Shown here piece after piece: positions 33,522 through 64,000 of a DNA stretch of 64,000 bases (the first letter of the stretch is position 1; each line of letters opens with the position of its first letter). The notes beneath the pieces were generated by a model that saw only the letters and a program-made list of their open reading frames with translations, did no database searches and was not told the origin of the DNA. Origin of the DNA: Apus apus (taxonomy: Eukaryota; Chordata; Aves; Apodiformes; Apodidae). A program made the translations under genes and the position numbers. Location of the stretch: assembly GCF_020740795.1 (NCBI RefSeq), contig NC_067304.1, positions 2,594,056 through 2,658,055 on the forward strand, in the 5' to 3' direction.

Positions 33522-34377
33522 CTACAGCCTGTCTGGTTGGTTGGGTTCCTCAGGAGCTGGTTGGGAAGGGTTTGCTGAAGAGCTGCTCAGTTCCTTGGAG
33601 TGAGAAAGGTCTCAGATCCTGCGTTGAGCTGGGAGGGGTGAGAGTTGGAGTATCAGACTGTTGGGAGATTTTTGAGGCAGCAGGGTGGGGAGGTGGAACC
33701 AGCTCTACTTAGGCCCAGAACAAGGCAAGCCCGAGGTGGTCACAGCTGAGGGTGCTTGGTGTTGGTAGAACCCCCAGCAGAGGTGCTGTAGCCCCAAATT
33801 CCCCCAGGTCCCCTGCAGAGGGACCCTTACCTTGTGCTGAAGCCCTCCCAGGGGTAGGACTCCTCTCCCAGCAGCTTCTGTGGAGGTGGGCTGGAGGGCA
33901 GTGGCATTTATAGGCTCCTGCTGCCCCCACAACACCCAATGGTGGGGGTGGGTGGGCCCTGCCCAGCAGCAGCTTGTGAGGGCTTGATGGGGTCTCCCAG
34001 CTGCCCCCAGTTACCCCAGAATCCAGTGGAATGTGGGGTGGCAGCTGCTGCTCAGCAAGGGGCTTTGGGGCCAAGTGGTTTCCATCCCCTCTGCTTCCCT
34101 CCCTTCCCAACACCCTGTTCTGGGCTAAAAAGGAGATATTTTGCATCTAATTAATGTATAGAAAGAAACACACTGTGTAATGGGGGCTGAGCTTATGGCT
34201 TATGTAGGATTTAAGCTGCTGGGGAGGGGAGGGGGGTGAAAAAACCCCCCCTTAGACCCTTGCAAAGAGCTGGTCTGAGCATCCGAGGGAACAGAACAAT
34301 GAAAATAGCTTTGGGTCCTGCTGTTAGAAACCTTTAAAATAAGCATCAGAGCCAGTTTCTGAAAGATCAACACAACA
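33522..34377. other. Convergent spacer between RPL10A and SCUBE3
   Basis: About 0.86 kb between the two poly(A) sites. No exon or repeat family was recognised. Confidence 0.5.
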
Positions 34378-62098
<27,721 letters not shown>

Positions 62099-64000
62099 CT
62101 GCAAGGGGAGAGGCAGGGGGAGCGCTGGGGAGAGCCTGGGGGGGTCTCCCTGTCTCCCCATGGGAGCTGTCACCTGAGGTGGTGAAACCAAGCAGCCCTC
62201 TGGCTTTTCCACCTGGACATCAACCAGAGAGGCTGGAGGCAGCAACGCTGCTGCTTGGCTCCTCAGTGACACCCAGCCCTGACGCAACCAGTGATGGGCT
62301 CACTGGGACCCACTGGGGACACTCCCAAACAGCATCACCTGCTCTCATACAAGCCACCCTGAGCTTCCCTGACCCTTTTGTATTCCTGATGATAGGACAC
62401 ATGGCTCAGGCCCCCGTAGCCCAGGCTGGAGCCAGCCCAGGCAGAGGTGAAAGCCTCTGTCTCCAATTAGCCATTTCCTGAGCCGACCAGTCACCCAAAT
62501 AATCGTCATCACTTTCTATTCTTAGGCACTGAGGAATGTGCACGAATTAGCAGGGACCGCACTAAATAAACCTGGGAGCGGGAAGCAGGAGGGAGAACTG
62601 GGAAAAACATCAAGGCTTCCTTGGGGACACAGCCAAAATCCACGTCTCTCTCATCCCACTTTGGCCCTCACTTATCCGGGGTGCAGCGCTGCGGTACCCG
62701 GGACATCACGTGCCGGTGATGGCCTCAAGCAGTGATTCCCGAGGGTTTGCCATGGCAGTGGGAGCAGTGGTTTTAATGGGATTTGGGAAACCCGGGGGGG
62801 TTGACCTCCACCACCTCCCCTAGGGATGGGGAGAGTCCCACCAGGGAAGAGGGATCTGAGCATCCCTTCATCTTCCCTGTACCCCTGAAGAGGAGCCTGA
62901 GGCCGCGAAGCTCTTGGCTGCCTTTAAAAAGCTGCTTTTCAGCAACCCCAAGAACAAAGTGCTCTGGGATGTCCCTAAAGACATGAAACATCTCTGCAGC
63001 CCTGCTGGGACGTGGGCCATGGCCACAGGAGCACTGGCCTGAGCCCTGTCCCGGCCACCCCGGCAGATTTTTGCCGGGAGACGTTGAGTCACCCGCCCGG
63101 GGGAGGAGAGCTCTGCCTCTGCACCGGGGAGGCGGCACGTGCCTGCGCATTGTATAAATATTTACAGCCCGCATTCATATTTGTTATTTGACATTAGCCA
63201 TGGCCCACGGCCACCACGGCCTCCCTTGGGCCATTAATCACTGGCTGGAGGCTGACCCACCACGGTGGAGATGATGGAGGGATTATGGGGGGGCTGGTAC
63301 CCCGCTCCCAGCTGGCACCGTCACCTCCAGCGCCCACAGCACCAGCCGTGGTGCCACCACTCCAGCATCCAATGGCATCCCCAGGGAGAAGGGTCCTGTG
63401 GGGGGTTCAGGGGAGCTTGTTGTTCCTTTGGGGAGCTGAATGTGGCTCAGGTTTGGTTGCTTCCCAGCCAAATGTGACAGTCAAACCCTGTCCCTGCCCT
63501 GGGGCACGGCCACATGCCCAACCCACCTGCAAAGGCCCCATCCTCCAAACCAAAAGCATGTGCAAATAACTACCAGCAGACAAAAAAAACCCAGCAAAAG
63601 CTGCAGGGACACTGAGCTGACTCCTGCCCAGCCACCTCTCCAGGCTCAAAGAGCCTTTTGGCACAGAAGGAAGTTCCTCCATTGCCACTGGGCATCACAG
63701 CCTCCAGCAGCTTCACCTCCAGCTCCAGCACCTCTCTTTGGAGCTCTGGGCTGGGTGTGTGTGAGGGATGTGACACCAACACTGCACCAAAGATCAACTA
63801 CATTTGCAACGCCTGGTCCCAGCCCTGCCTGGTTCAGAGCCCTCCCTCAGCTATTCCCACCCCAACTCATAAATCACATCTCAACGCTATGAGTTGATAC
63901 ACCCAAGGTGAGAGCTGGGTCCCAGCACCCCAGGCACCCACCCAGGCATACAAGTGGGAACCAGCACTCACCATCCCATCTCCTTCCCCTAAAACCACCC
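62099..64000 (-). other. SCUBE3: SCUBE3 intron 1 (partial)
   Basis: At least 1.9 kb of intron 1, continuing past the window end. Possible conserved islands lie at 62470-62580 and 63120-63250 (ataaatatttacagcc, ccattaatcac). No repeat was recognised and exon 1 is not present. Confidence 0.6.

Overview
The window is vertebrate genomic DNA, most likely from a GC-rich bird microchromosome. Introns are short, CpG islands mark promoters, and about sixteen CR1 LINE fragments are scattered through it in both orientations. Many share the subfamily signature usual in neognath birds: an antisense 5' edge like 'agaatcatagaatggtttgggttggaagg', and a sense 3' tail ending near 'ccattctatgattctgtg'. I cannot name the species.

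Four protein-coding genes can be assembled exon by exon from splice sites and reading phase. Left to right they are DEF6 (minus strand, complete, 11 coding exons, 623 codons), ZNF76 (minus, complete coding region, 14 coding exons, 583 codons), RPL10A (plus, complete, 6 exons, 217 codons) and SCUBE3 (minus, exons 2-22; the signal-peptide exon lies beyond base 64000). All junction phases agree. Every intron has GT-AG ends except DEF6 intron 4, which is GC-AG.

Layout: 1-2.5 kb holds a CpG island with no visible gene, flanked by a C-rich 37-bp minisatellite on the left and a G-rich 16-bp minisatellite on the right. From its position 3' of DEF6 it may be the promoter of the next gene, PPARD in human. 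DEF6 occupies 4.1-16.8 kb. ZNF76 follows head-to-tail at 17.7-29.7 kb, and its introns are packed with CR1. A compact bidirectional CpG-island promoter at 29.5-30.25 kb serves ZNF76 leftward and RPL10A rightward. RPL10A ends near 33.5 kb and converges on the 3.3-kb SCUBE3 3' UTR, which ends near 34.4 kb. SCUBE3 fills 37.6-64 kb with long introns that are poor in repeats and hold AT-rich islands resembling conserved regulatory elements.

These are neighbours rather than members of one pathway: a lymphocyte Rho-GTPase activator (DEF6), a ZNF143-type promoter factor (ZNF76), a 60S ribosomal protein (RPL10A) and a secreted EGF/CUB signalling protein (SCUBE3). The observations most worth following are a near-perfect 68-nt hairpin in SCUBE3 intron 5, the skew-inverting CpG island at the left edge, an acidic in-frame exon in ZNF76 that the human protein appears to lack, RPL10A sitting between ZNF76 and SCUBE3, and the GC-AG intron in DEF6. 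I found no unknown multi-gene system.
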